Of a stretch of DNA of 64,000 nucleotides, positions 1 to 7,156 are shown piece by piece. The notes beneath the pieces are model-generated. The model worked only from the letters and a program-made list of their open reading frames with translations. It did not search any database and had not been told where the DNA came from. The translations under genes and the position numbers were made by a program. Source of the DNA: QHXW01 sp035297145 (GTDB taxonomy: Bacteria; Acidobacteriota; Terriglobia; Bryobacterales; Bryobacteraceae); contig DATGZN010000094.1 of NCBI GenBank assembly GCA_035297145.1, positions 1 to 64,000 of the forward strand. Direction: 5' to 3'. Each line of letters starts with the position of its first letter. The first letter of the stretch is position 1.

Positions 1-141
1 ACCGGCCTGCCGGTGCTCTACAACACGTCATTCAATCTCTTCGGCGAGCCGCTAGTCTGCACCCCCCGCGACGCCGTGCGGAGCTTTTACTCATCGGGAA
101 TCGACGCGCTGTTTGTAGGCAATTTCTTCTTGCAGAAGTGA
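1..141 (+). CDS. Carbamoyltransferase (NodU/CmcH family), C-terminal end only
   Basis: The window opens inside this gene; 46 codons and a TGA stop are visible in frame 1. The tail contains LPVLYNTSFNLFGEPLVCTP followed by RDAVRSFYSSGIDALFVGNF, the typical closing block of NodU/CmcH-type O-carbamoyltransferases (NTSFN..GEP..CTP.DA...F..SG.D.L..GN). Members transfer a carbamoyl group from carbamoyl phosphate to a sugar or natural-product hydroxyl in the cytoplasm. The N-terminal Kae1-like domain lies outside the window, so substrate and operon context cannot be judged. The following gene is convergent, its stop 9 nt away. Confidence 0.8.
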   Translation, partial: TGLPVLYNTSFNLFGEPLVCTPRDAVRSFYSSGIDALFVGNFFLQK

Positions 142-150
142 TTCACTCTC

Positions 151-624
151 TCACTGCTTCTCGTAAACCAGCTTCAGCGTCATCGCCGCGCCATTGGCGT
201 CTGTGCCTTTGGCCGTTATGGTCATGGTCTTGCCGTTCTTCGAAATCACCGAACGTCCACTGGCGTGATACTTTCCATTCGTCTGTTTGGCTTCGTAAGT
301 GAAGCTATTGGCGTTCACCTGCTTGATCGAGATGCTGTCATACGGTGATCCCGAGCCCGTGACCGCAGCCGCGGAGCCATCGTATTTTGCCGTATAGCTA
401 GCGTTGATCGCGCTGCCATCCGCCTTTTCTCCCGTATTCGTGACCTTCACGCCGTCCGGAGCCGCTTCCCGCACCGAAGTCAGGCTCTTCACCGGGATTG
501 GCGCGGGTGTGTACTTGGATTTCGCGATGTTGACCTTCCAGGTGCCAATGGAATTGTCGGCGCCCAAAACGGCCACGGTGGTGATTGCCAAAACGGCCAG
601 AGCACGGCTGAACATACTTCGCAT
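151..624 (-). CDS. Small secreted protein of unknown function
   Basis: A 157-residue protein with a clear signal peptide: MRSMFSRALAVLAITTVAVLG, with cleavage probably just before ADNSIGTW. The mature part starts GTWKVNIAKSKYTP, a motif frequent in small exported acidobacterial proteins that look lipocalin-like. The rest is rich in Ser, Thr, Gly and Asn with alternating beta pattern (SFTYEAKQTNGKYHASGRS, TMTITAKGTDANG) and no cysteine pair or catalytic motif. A GAGGAG Shine-Dalgarno-like tract lies just upstream of the ATG. It is probably a periplasmic or surface beta-barrel protein. Function is not recognised. Confidence 0.7.
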   Translation of the reverse strand: MRSMFSRALAVLAITTVAVLGADNSIGTWKVNIAKSKYTPAPIPVKSLTSVREAAPDGVKVTNTGEKADGSAINASYTAKYDGSAAAVTGSGSPYDSISIKQVNANSFTYEAKQTNGKYHASGRSVISKNGKTMTITAKGTDANGAAMTLKLVYEKQ

Positions 625-854
625 GTGTGAGTCTCCTCTTGAGATCAGGTTGACGTTTCAGAAGTGCTGTTCGTAGCCAGCGGTGCCGATCGTCCCCGTT
701 ACGGCGTCCGCCTGGTGGAAAATACAACACGCCGATCGCCCAAACAGCATCCCCTTCGATCAGCGATGGGCATTAATCTTACCACAGAATCAGGGCCCTG
801 AACGGCAATGCAGCCTGGCTTACGGCACTCCGATCGCTACAACGTTTCCCACGC

Positions 855-1172
855 CTACTTTCCATATTGCTTAGCAGCCTTGCCAATCGATGGACCGGCC
901 TTGGCGAGATCTTGTGGGTTCATGATCGGCCGCAACGAGACTTTTGCGTTGAACGCGAGAAACCACGGCTCCGCCACCGCCGGAATCTCGGATGTGTCCT
1001 TCATGTCGAAAACGATGGAGGCCGACCGGTTTCCCCTCTCGTCCGCGAAGAAATACGCCGCTTCCGGCTTGAGGTCAGCTAAAATCTGTTCGACAGTGGA
1101 ACCCAGGGTTCCGGCCTTGGCAGCGGCATTTCCGGCATCAACAGGAATCGATACTCTCAGCAACATTCGCAT
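855..1172 (-). CDS. Conserved hypothetical protein, 105 aa
   Basis: Start chosen at the ATG at 1172 because AAGGAGG lies 8 nt upstream; a TTG six codons earlier would read through that ribosome binding site. The protein (MRMLLRVSIPVDAGNAAAKA...) begins with a beta strand then an alanine-rich helix (TVEQILADLKPEAAYFFAD), suggesting a small alpha/beta ferredoxin-like fold. No signal peptide or membrane segment. It resembles small DUF3303-like cytosolic proteins in acidobacteria and proteobacteria, but I cannot assign a function. It stands alone, facing away from the dioxygenase gene that starts at 1299. Confidence 0.6.
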   Translation of the reverse strand: MRMLLRVSIPVDAGNAAAKAGTLGSTVEQILADLKPEAAYFFADERGNRSASIVFDMKDTSEIPAVAEPWFLAFNAKVSLRPIMNPQDLAKAGPSIGKAAKQYGK

Positions 1173-1285
1173 AGTGGTTTCCTCCTTCAAGGAAAAGGCC
1201 GCGAACGATTATACAGGACTAGTGTTTGTGGAAGGAGCTTTCCGGGCGGTTGTCAGGCTAATTGGACGCAGAGGTAGTGAGACAA

Positions 1286-1291
1286 TAGAAT
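1286..1291 (+). promoter_or_regulatory. Putative -10 element TAGAAT for the dioxygenase gene
   Basis: TAGAAT ends 7 nt before the GTG start at 1299, so a transcript would begin at or next to the start codon. No Shine-Dalgarno sequence is present. An identical TAGAAT with the same 7-nt gap precedes the methyltransferase ATG at 39172. Confidence 0.4.
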
Positions 1292-1298
1292 CTTTCCC

Positions 1299-2174
1299 GT
1301 GATATCAGGCCGTCTAGAGTCCTCCCTACAAAGGCTGGACCCCCCAGCCAGTCAATGGATCAAGGACCACGATCGGCAGCAATTCCAGGCTGAGGGCTAC
1401 ATGGTGGTACGAAACGTGGTTCCTGCAAACATCACGGGCAATGCAGTTCATGAGATTGCCGCGTTCGTGGGCGCCGACCTTGCTGACCGCGCGACATGGT
1501 ATGGCGGCGCACCGCAGCTTGACGGCATTGTCCCGATGCACCATGCCCAATCGCTGTGGGACATCCGGCAGTCCCTGAATCTCTACCAGGTCTTCACGGA
1601 GTTCTATGGAAACCAGCGGCTCGGAGTGGACATGAACCGCTGTATTTTTCGCCCCCCAGTCCATCCCGGCTTTCCGACGATCAGTCACGGAACCATTCAC
1701 TGGGACGCTGACCCGAGGGTGCCGGGGCCGGGTTTGTTGCAGGGCGTTGTATTATTGACCGACGTTGGCCGCGATGCGGGTGGTTTCCAGTGCCTGCCTG
1801 AGGTTTATCAGAACCTGGACGCGTGGCTTGAACGGTACGCGCACTGGGACGATTTTGATTTCTTCAATCCAGGGTTGGATCACCAGAAGACGACACAAAT
1901 CGAGGGTAAGGCGGGCGACGTCATTTTGTGGTCCACCAAGCTGCCGCACGGCACTGCAACCAATTTGTCGAACCGCCCAAGGGTCGCGGCGTTCGTTTCC
2001 ATGGCGCTGGCTACCGATGACGCACAACTTCGCGAGTCGATGAAGACGTGGTGGCTGACAAGACGAGCCCCCGATTACTGGCGAGGTCTGCCCGGACAAG
2101 TTGATCCTGAGCCGGGAGCCCCCGCGGTGCTTTCGGAGCTAGGCCTGAAGCTTATTGGTGTATTGCCCTGGTAG
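1299..2174 (+). CDS. Phytanoyl-CoA dioxygenase (PhyH) family protein
   Basis: A 291-residue Fe(II)/2-oxoglutarate dioxygenase-like protein. The iron facial triad is visible: HxD in GTIHWDADPRVPGPG and the distal His in STKLPHGTATNLSNRPRVA, whose RPR arginine probably binds the 2-oxoglutarate carboxylate. The N-terminal FQAEGYMVVRNVVP is the usual PhyH entry strand, and LLTDVGRDAGGFQCLPEVYQ is the typical strand before the distal His. No export signal. Family members hydroxylate small lipids or secondary metabolites; the substrate here is unknown. The GTG start lacks a ribosome binding site and has a -10-like element 7 nt upstream. Confidence 0.8.
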   Translation: MISGRLESSLQRLDPPASQWIKDHDRQQFQAEGYMVVRNVVPANITGNAVHEIAAFVGADLADRATWYGGAPQLDGIVPMHHAQSLWDIRQSLNLYQVFTEFYGNQRLGVDMNRCIFRPPVHPGFPTISHGTIHWDADPRVPGPGLLQGVVLLTDVGRDAGGFQCLPEVYQNLDAWLERYAHWDDFDFFNPGLDHQKTTQIEGKAGDVILWSTKLPHGTATNLSNRPRVAAFVSMALATDDAQLRESMKTWWLTRRAPDYWRGLPGQVDPEPGAPAVLSELGLKLIGVLPW

Positions 2175-2194
2175 CATGACTGCGATCACTTCAG

Positions 2195-2203
2195 TGGTAT
2201 GGT
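2195..2203 (+). promoter_or_regulatory. Putative extended -10 (TGG-TATGGT) for the antitoxin gene
   Basis: TGGTATGGT ends 8 nt before the ATG at 2212. There is no Shine-Dalgarno between it and the start, consistent with a leaderless or nearly leaderless mRNA. Confidence 0.4.
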
Positions 2204-2211
2204 AATTTGGC

Positions 2212-2484
2212 ATGGCGACCCAAAAGATCACCGTCACCCTTGACGACGATCAGGTTAAGGAAATTCGCGCTCTGGTAGCAGCGGGACAGGCGCCAAATGT
2301 TTCTGCTTTCGTGCAGCACGCCGTGGGTGTTGCTCTGCACGACGCGGCGGGATGGAAAGAGATGCTGAACGACGCACTGCGGCAAACCGGTGGACCCTTA
2401 ACCAAAAAAGAACGCGAATGGGCTGACTCGTTTCTCTCTCCGCGGGAGCGCAAGAGGGTCCCAAGAAAAGGGAAGGCTGCGTGA
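2212..2484 (+). CDS. Ribbon-helix-helix antitoxin, VapB-like
   Basis: A 90-residue protein. The N-terminal MATQKITVTLDDDQVKEIRA strand plus helix is a ribbon-helix-helix DNA-binding domain, followed by the second helix around NVSAFVQHAVGVALHDAA. The basic C-terminal tail (LSPRERKRVPRKGK) probably wraps the toxin. VapB-type antitoxins neutralise PIN RNases and repress their own operon. The stop overlaps the GTG of the next reading frame (GTGA), the normal arrangement for such pairs. The partner toxin is frameshifted, so this may now be an orphan antitoxin. Confidence 0.75.
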   Translation: MATQKITVTLDDDQVKEIRALVAAGQAPNVSAFVQHAVGVALHDAAGWKEMLNDALRQTGGPLTKKEREWADSFLSPRERKRVPRKGKAA

Positions 2485-2856
2485 GTGGCGTCACCTTCGA
2501 CGCTGGTGGTCTGATTGCACTGGACCGACGATCGGCGGGTGCTGGCATTGGTCGCGCGCGCGGCAGAACGTGGGATGCGGATCACGATCCCAGCGACGGC
2601 GCTGGCACAAGCCATTCGCAACCCTGCCCGGCAGGCTCGGCTCTCGCGGCTCATTCGACAAGCCGGTACGGACCTCATCGCGCTCAACGGACCGGATGCC
2701 ACGGCTGTCGGTCTCCTATTGGCGCGAACCGCGACGGCCGACGTCGTCGATGCCCACGTCGTTGTTTGTGCGCGCAGGGCTGGGCAGGTCCTCGTCACCA
2801 GCGACGCAGCCGATCTTAGGCGAATCGCTCCCGACCTACAATTGCTGCCTGTATAG
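2481..2856 (+). pseudogene. PIN-domain toxin (VapC-like), frameshifted
   Basis: Two frames make one PIN protein. From GTG 2481 the first frame gives VTFDAGGLIALDR, the N-terminal PIN strand with its first acidic residue; after about base 2520 homology continues in the +1 frame as DRRVLALVARAAERGMRITIP, then ATADVVDAHVVVCARR (central acidic residues) and VLVTSDAADLRRIAP (last acidic residue) to a stop at 2856. One extra base or two missing bases within CTGGACCGACGATCGG would explain the break. Family members usually read LIALERNDRRV at this point, so loss of two bases is the simpler model. The second frame alone, from TTG 2515, would lack the first active-site Asp. A sequencing or assembly error remains possible. 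Confidence 0.75.
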
Positions 2857-2866
2857 TCACGGCCCT

Positions 2867-3319
2867 TTACGGCAGCGCCTTCAGATCCGGTTCCACCCAC
2901 GCCCGGCGCGCTTCCACGGACTTCACCACGTCTATCCCGTAATACTCTTTGAACAAATCCCGGCGCGGGCCCAGTTCTTCCACGACTGTGCGCACAGCTT
3001 CTAATCGCGGAGTCTTGAGCGGAAGCTGAGCGAGGCGCTGTTTGACAATCGCCATCCAAAACACAGTTAGCGTCTCGTGATAACCGCTGTGATCCGTATT
3101 GCGCGTACCAACGCAGTGGTTGTAGTGCCGGATGCCCAAGCGCATGCGGTCGGTCGCAACTTCGAGCGGATAGTCGAACAAATAGCAGCCCGCGACGGTG
3201 AGGTGCGCATCGTGATTCCAGTCCGCCTTAGGCCAAGTTCCGTGCTCGAACGCCTTCAGGAAGCCGGCGAAATGCTCCTCGTTGGCGAAAATGCCGCATG
3301 TGGATTCAAAAGGATCCAT
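2867..3319 (-). CDS. Conserved hypothetical protein, 150 aa
   Basis: A 150-residue soluble protein without signal peptide. It is rich in aromatics and histidines: WNHDAHLTVAGCYLFDYP, MRLGIRHYNHCVGTRNTDHSGYHETLTVFW. The spaced H..H, HYNHC and GYHET residues could make a metal or haem pocket, but I do not recognise a named family. The helical C-terminus holds RRDLFKEYYGIDVVKSVEARR. It is transcribed divergently from the Lrp-type regulator across a 29-bp AT-rich gap carrying a palindrome, so it is probably that regulator's target. Confidence 0.65.
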   Translation of the reverse strand: MDPFESTCGIFANEEHFAGFLKAFEHGTWPKADWNHDAHLTVAGCYLFDYPLEVATDRMRLGIRHYNHCVGTRNTDHSGYHETLTVFWMAIVKQRLAQLPLKTPRLEAVRTVVEELGPRRDLFKEYYGIDVVKSVEARRAWVEPDLKALP

Positions 3320-3323
3320 GCGG

Positions 3324-3337
3324 TATAGTTTACTATA
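3324..3337. promoter_or_regulatory. Palindrome TATAGT-TT-ACTATA between divergent genes
   Basis: A perfect 6-bp inverted repeat with a 2-bp centre fills the 29-bp gap between the divergent hypothetical gene and the Lrp/AsnC-type gene. Each arm can also serve as a -10 element: TATAGT toward the minus gene (12-nt gap to ATG) and TATATT (3334-3339) toward the regulator (9-nt gap to ATG 3349). It is a good candidate autoregulatory operator overlapping both promoters. Inference from position only. Confidence 0.45.
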
Positions 3338-3348
3338 TTAAGAATTTT

Positions 3349-3894
3349 ATGCAAGATACATTGGAATCGAAAGTAATTGGCAAGCTGATGCGGGACGGGC
3401 GTGTCTGCTGGTCGGAACTGGCGGAGATCGTGGGGCTCTCGGCGCCCGCGGTGGCCGACCGTGTCCGCCGCCTCGAACGGCACGGTGTGATCAAAGGATA
3501 TGCGGCGATCGTGGACGCGGCGGCTGTTGGATATCCGCTAATGGCCTTCGTCTCCGTAGTCCTCGACCGGCCGAAGGGTCGCGCCGCGTTTCTGGAGCGC
3601 GTCCGTCGAACGCCGGAGATTGCCGAATGCCATCACGTGACCGGCGACGACGATTACCTGCTCAAAGTGCGCTGCCGAGGCCCGCAGCACCTCGATGAGC
3701 TGTTGTCCGTCTCGATCAAAGGATCACCGGAAGTTGTACGGACGAAAACGACCATCGTGCTCTCAACAGCGAAAGAGTCGGTCGTGTTGCCCCTCACTTC
3801 ATCAAATGCCGCTTCAGAAAATCCTCGGAAGCGTGGTAAGCCGCGAGCCAATGCGCGTGCATCAGAAAATCGTGGACCTCGTCGGGGAAGATGA
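3349..3894 (+). CDS. Lrp/AsnC family transcriptional regulator
   Basis: Start taken at ATG 3349 (MQDTLESKVIGKLMRDGRVC), where the family's N-terminal helix normally begins; upstream codons run into the AT-rich promoter. Residues about 5-60 form the winged helix-turn-helix (WSELAEIVGLSAPAVADRVRR, then HGVIKGYAAIVD). Residues about 65-145 are the RAM/AsnC ligand-binding domain (MAFVSVVLD, ECHHVTGDDDYLLKVRC, the usual G.yD..l strand). About 30 C-terminal residues beyond VVLPLTSS are Arg/Pro-rich and lie antisense to the end of the S9 peptidase gene, so they look like read-through rather than a conserved domain. Divergent from the 2867-3319 gene, its likely target. Confidence 0.85.
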   Translation: MQDTLESKVIGKLMRDGRVCWSELAEIVGLSAPAVADRVRRLERHGVIKGYAAIVDAAAVGYPLMAFVSVVLDRPKGRAAFLERVRRTPEIAECHHVTGDDDYLLKVRCRGPQHLDELLSVSIKGSPEVVRTKTTIVLSTAKESVVLPLTSSNAASENPRKRGKPRANARASENRGPRRGR

Positions 3895-5875
3895 GCTCCT
3901 CGAACTGCACGTTCTGCTTACGCAACGCCTCCACCAGCATGACCGTCTCAGTGAAAGGAACGTTGCGGTCGTCATCGCCGTGAATCAGCAGCACGGGCGA
4001 GCGCCATTGCTTCACCGCGGCCATGGGGGATGACTCGAACGCGATGCGCGCGTCGTCCTGCTGCTTCTGCGGATCGTACGAGGGCGTGAAATTCCCGATC
4101 ACCTCGTTCCAATCGTGCACCCCGTGGAAGTCCACGCCGGCCGCGAACAGATCCGACGCGCGTGCGAGACCGAGGGCGGTCAGGTAGCCGCCATATGAGC
4201 CGCCCCACAGGCCGATGCGCGCGGGATTGACATCCGGGCGGCCGCGGAGATAGAGACCGGCGCCCACCACGTCATTGAACTCGCTCGCTCCGCGCGCGCC
4301 ATAGTTGAGCGCCTCGCGGAAATCCAGCCCGTACCCGATGCCACTGCGATAGTTCACCGAGAGCACAATGAATCCGCGGCTCGCCAGATACTGATTCATT
4401 GCGTAGGCATTGTTGTAGTAATACATGTAGTGCCAGCCGAGCAGCATCTGCCGCCGCGATCCGCCATGGAAGAAAACCACGGCCGGCCGGCGTTCGCCCG
4501 CGCGCATGGTGACCGGCACGAACAGTTGCCCGTGGATCTGCATGCCGTCGGCGGCGGAGATCATGACGGCCTGCGGCATGACAAGCTTATCGGCCGGAAA
4601 GTCGGCGGGAATCGCGTCGGGTGCGAGATCCTTGGGTGCGGCGGACTCGACGGTGATCGCCGGACGCGCCGGTTGCTGCGCGCCGGAACGGAGGAAGGCG
4701 ATGGCCTTGCCGTCACTGGTCACCACGGGCGACCACTCGATGCCTTCTCCGCTGGTGATGGGAGTTGCTCCGAGATGATCCGCCGCGATTTTCCAGAGAT
4801 GGCGACGATCGATGTCCGCCTGGTTGGAGGAGTACACCAGCTCGCGGCCGGTAGGGGTCAGCGTCACGTGCTCGACTTCGAATTCGCCTGGTGTGAGGTC
4901 GAGCGGTGTGCCGAGAGTGGATGCACCCGTCACCTCCAGCGAATAAAGGTGTACCCACCCGGAGCGTTCCCACGGAAACACCAGACGCTTGCCCGCCCAC
5001 ATCAACTGATCGCGCGCCACAATGCCATGAAACACGCTGCCGCGTCCCTGTTCCGCTTTCCATACGAGTTGGCCGCGACCGGTTTTCACATCGGCTATGC
5101 GGATCGACCACGGTTCTCCCGTCCGCTGCCGTCCGAAGGTTACGTACGACGCTGGCGCCCGAATGAAAGCGACTTTCTGGGAATCGGCCGACCATACAGG
5201 CTCGAGATCGCGGTCCACGCCGGGGTCAAGATAGCGCAAGGCGTTCGATGAAGGTTCGAACACGCCGATGAAACTGTGATCACCACGGCTGCTGACAAAT
5301 GCGAGCTTCGTCCCGTCCGGCGACCAGCGCAGCGACTCCGCCTTACCGCGGGCGTGCACCGCTTGTGTTGGTTTCTCGCCGCCTTCGAGCGCCGCCATCC
5401 AGATCTGATCCTTTTGGATGAAGGCAACGCGATCGCCCTTAGGAGAGACGGCCGGGGAGTGGCCTTCCACCAATCGGCGCGCTGCGCCACCTTCCGACGA
5501 AACCATCCAGATCACCTGCTCCGCTCCGGCGATGTAGCTGCGCGGGTTGGGAATGTCGCGGCCCATGTCGAAATCGCCGCCACGGACATAGATGAGTGAT
5601 TGTCCATCGGGCGTCCACTGCACTTGGTCGATCGCCTGCCCGTCATCTTCGGTGTAGCTGGTGACTTGCCGGCCTCGATAATCCGGCGGCGCGGCCACCC
5701 ACAGATTGCGCGCACCCCGCGCGTTGAGCTGCCACCCGACCTTGCCGCCCGTGGGTGACGCCACAAGATTGTCAGGAAAAGGCGCTCCAGTAACCTGCTC
5801 CAGCGTGAATGATTGCTGCGCCGCCAGTGACCCGGCAATGAGCGGAACAAGGACGGTCACCGATCGAATGGACAT
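3794..5875 (-). CDS. Secreted S9 family prolyl oligopeptidase / acylaminoacyl-peptidase-like protein
   Basis: A 693-residue serine peptidase. The ATG at 5875 gives a signal peptide (MSIRSVTVLVPLIAGSLAAQ); an upstream in-frame codon would add 17 uncharacteristic residues. Residues about 30-420 hold WD40-like/TolB propeller blades (QVQWTPDGQSLIYV, SLRWSPDGTKLAFVSSRGD, EPVWSADSQKVAFI). Residues about 440-690 are the alpha/beta-hydrolase: oxyanion segment AVVFFHGGS, nucleophile S560 in WGGSYGGYL, D636 in HGDDDRNVP and H668 in DEVHDFLMH. It probably degrades imported or periplasmic peptides. The 3' end overlaps the regulator tail by about 100 bp. A TACAAT element (5882-5887 reverse) lies 6 nt before the start. 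Confidence 0.9.
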   Translation of the reverse strand: MSIRSVTVLVPLIAGSLAAQQSFTLEQVTGAPFPDNLVASPTGGKVGWQLNARGARNLWVAAPPDYRGRQVTSYTEDDGQAIDQVQWTPDGQSLIYVRGGDFDMGRDIPNPRSYIAGAEQVIWMVSSEGGAARRLVEGHSPAVSPKGDRVAFIQKDQIWMAALEGGEKPTQAVHARGKAESLRWSPDGTKLAFVSSRGDHSFIGVFEPSSNALRYLDPGVDRDLEPVWSADSQKVAFIRAPASYVTFGRQRTGEPWSIRIADVKTGRGQLVWKAEQGRGSVFHGIVARDQLMWAGKRLVFPWERSGWVHLYSLEVTGASTLGTPLDLTPGEFEVEHVTLTPTGRELVYSSNQADIDRRHLWKIAADHLGATPITSGEGIEWSPVVTSDGKAIAFLRSGAQQPARPAITVESAAPKDLAPDAIPADFPADKLVMPQAVMISAADGMQIHGQLFVPVTMRAGERRPAVVFFHGGSRRQMLLGWHYMYYYNNAYAMNQYLASRGFIVLSVNYRSGIGYGLDFREALNYGARGASEFNDVVGAGLYLRGRPDVNPARIGLWGGSYGGYLTALGLARASDLFAAGVDFHGVHDWNEVIGNFTPSYDPQKQQDDARIAFESSPMAAVKQWRSPVLLIHGDDDRNVPFTETVMLVEALRKQNVQFEELIFPDEVHDFLMHAHWLAAYHASEDFLKRHLMK

Positions 5876-5881
5876 GTACAG

Positions 5882-5887
5882 ATTGTA
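5882..5887 (-). promoter_or_regulatory. Putative -10 element TACAAT for the S9 peptidase gene
   Basis: On the minus strand TACAAT is followed by CTGTAC and the ATG at 5875, a 6-nt gap with no Shine-Dalgarno. A transcript from it would be leaderless. Confidence 0.4.
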
Positions 5888-5940
5888 GACCTGTAGCACG
5901 GGGGTACCGCCGGTTCTACGGGACACCCGCGGCCTTTCAC

Positions 5941-5946
5941 TACAAT
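5941..5946 (+). promoter_or_regulatory. Putative -10 element TACAAT for pgk
   Basis: TACAAT lies 15 nt before the pgk ATG (5962), with GAGGAAC as Shine-Dalgarno between them. Unlike several neighbours, pgk therefore appears to have a short leader with a ribosome binding site. No convincing -35 hexamer was found. Confidence 0.35.
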
Positions 5947-5961
5947 GATTCTGAGGAACTC

Positions 5962-7131
5962 ATGTCCAAGCTATCCATCCGTGATCTCGATCTAAAAGGC
6001 AAGCGTCTTTTCATTCGTGTGGATTTCAACGTGCCGCTCGCGTCCGGGGGCCAGGAAATCACCAGCGACAAGCGCATCAAGGCGTCGCTCCCCACCATTC
6101 AGTACGCGCTCGAACACGGCGCGGGGCTGATTCTCGCTTCGCATCTCGGCCGCCCGAAAGGCAAGCCCAATCCCGAGATGAGCCTGAAGCCGGTGGCGCA
6201 GCGTTTGCAGGAGCTGCTGGGACGCCCAGTCAAAATGGCGCCCGATTGCATTGGCCCGGAAGTCGAGGCCATGAAGCCCGCGCCCGGAGCTGTGCTGCTG
6301 CTGGAGAATCTCCGATTCCATCCCGAAGAGGAAAAGAACGATCCCGGCTTTTCGAAGAAACTCGCCGCGCTTTGCGATCTGTACGTCAACGATGCCTTCG
6401 GCTCCGCGCACCGCGCCCACGCGTCAACAGTTGGCATGATTGCCTTCGTGCCCAAGGCGGCGGCCGGCCTGCTGATGGAGCAGGAGCTGAAATATCTCGG
6501 CATGGTGACCACGAACCCCGCGCGCCCTTCCATCGCGATTCTCGGCGGTGCGAAAGTTTCCGACAAGATCGAAGTGATTTCGAACCTGGCGAAGATCGTC
6601 GACAAGCTGCTCATCGGCGGCGCCATGGCGTATACGTTTCTGAAGTCGCAAGGCCAGCCTGTAGGCAAATCGCTGGTGGAAGATGACAAGCTCGATCTCG
6701 CCCGCGATCTGCTTGCGAAATTAGGCGCTAAGCTGGTGCTGCCGGTCGACCATGTAGTGGTTTCCGAGCTGAAAGAAGGCGCGCCGAACGAGGTCGTTGA
6801 CACAGTGCCGGACGGCAAGATGGGCGTCGACATTGGCCCGAAGACGATCGACGCATTTTCGAAAGTGATCGCCGGCGCCAAGACCATCATCTGGAATGGC
6901 CCCATGGGCGTATTCGAAAAACCGCCCTTCGACAAGGGAACCGTCGCCGTCGCGAAAGCCGTAGCGCAATCCGGCGCCGTATCCGTGGTGGGCGGCGGCG
7001 ATTCGGAAAAAGCCGTGAAATCCGCCGGAGTCACCAGCAAGATCTCCCACGTCTCCACCGGCGGCGGCGCATCCCTCGAATTCCTCGCCGGCATCGAACT
7101 CCCCGGTGTGGCCGCGCTAACGGACAAGTAG
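5962..7131 (+). CDS. pgk: Phosphoglycerate kinase
   Basis: A 389-residue protein of normal length for the family. It catalyses reversible phosphate transfer from 1,3-bisphosphoglycerate to ADP in glycolysis, in the cytosol. Landmarks: KRLFIRVDFNVPL near the N-terminus, ASHLGRPKG, LLLENLRFHPEE, DAFGSAHRAHAST (3-phosphoglycerate side), then AILGGAKVSDKIEVI, LLIGGAMAYTFLK, IIWNGPMGVFE and the C-terminal nucleotide-binding VVGGGDSEKAV and ISHVSTGGGASLE. GAGG Shine-Dalgarno before the ATG. No gapA is adjacent; the next gene is an exported RraA-like protein, so the usual gap-pgk-tpi order is not kept here. pyk lies about 7 kb further on. Confidence 0.97.
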   Translation: MSKLSIRDLDLKGKRLFIRVDFNVPLASGGQEITSDKRIKASLPTIQYALEHGAGLILASHLGRPKGKPNPEMSLKPVAQRLQELLGRPVKMAPDCIGPEVEAMKPAPGAVLLLENLRFHPEEEKNDPGFSKKLAALCDLYVNDAFGSAHRAHASTVGMIAFVPKAAAGLLMEQELKYLGMVTTNPARPSIAILGGAKVSDKIEVISNLAKIVDKLLIGGAMAYTFLKSQGQPVGKSLVEDDKLDLARDLLAKLGAKLVLPVDHVVVSELKEGAPNEVVDTVPDGKMGVDIGPKTIDAFSKVIAGAKTIIWNGPMGVFEKPPFDKGTVAVAKAVAQSGAVSVVGGGDSEKAVKSAGVTSKISHVSTGGGASLEFLAGIELPGVAALTDK

Positions 7132-7141
7132 TCCGCGCCTG

Positions 7142-7150
7142 TGATAAATT
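7142..7150 (+). promoter_or_regulatory. Putative extended -10 (TGA-TAAATT) for the RraA-like gene
   Basis: TGATAAATT ends 6 nt before the ATG at 7157, directly after the pgk stop. No Shine-Dalgarno is present. A leaderless transcript is likely in addition to read-through from pgk. Confidence 0.4.
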
Positions 7151-7156
7151 GCGCGC

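Noticed and set aside
5250..5265. GGTTCGAAC T-loop-like motif suggesting a tRNA
   Set aside because: It lies within the S9 peptidase coding sequence and no acceptor stem or anticodon arm could be formed around it.
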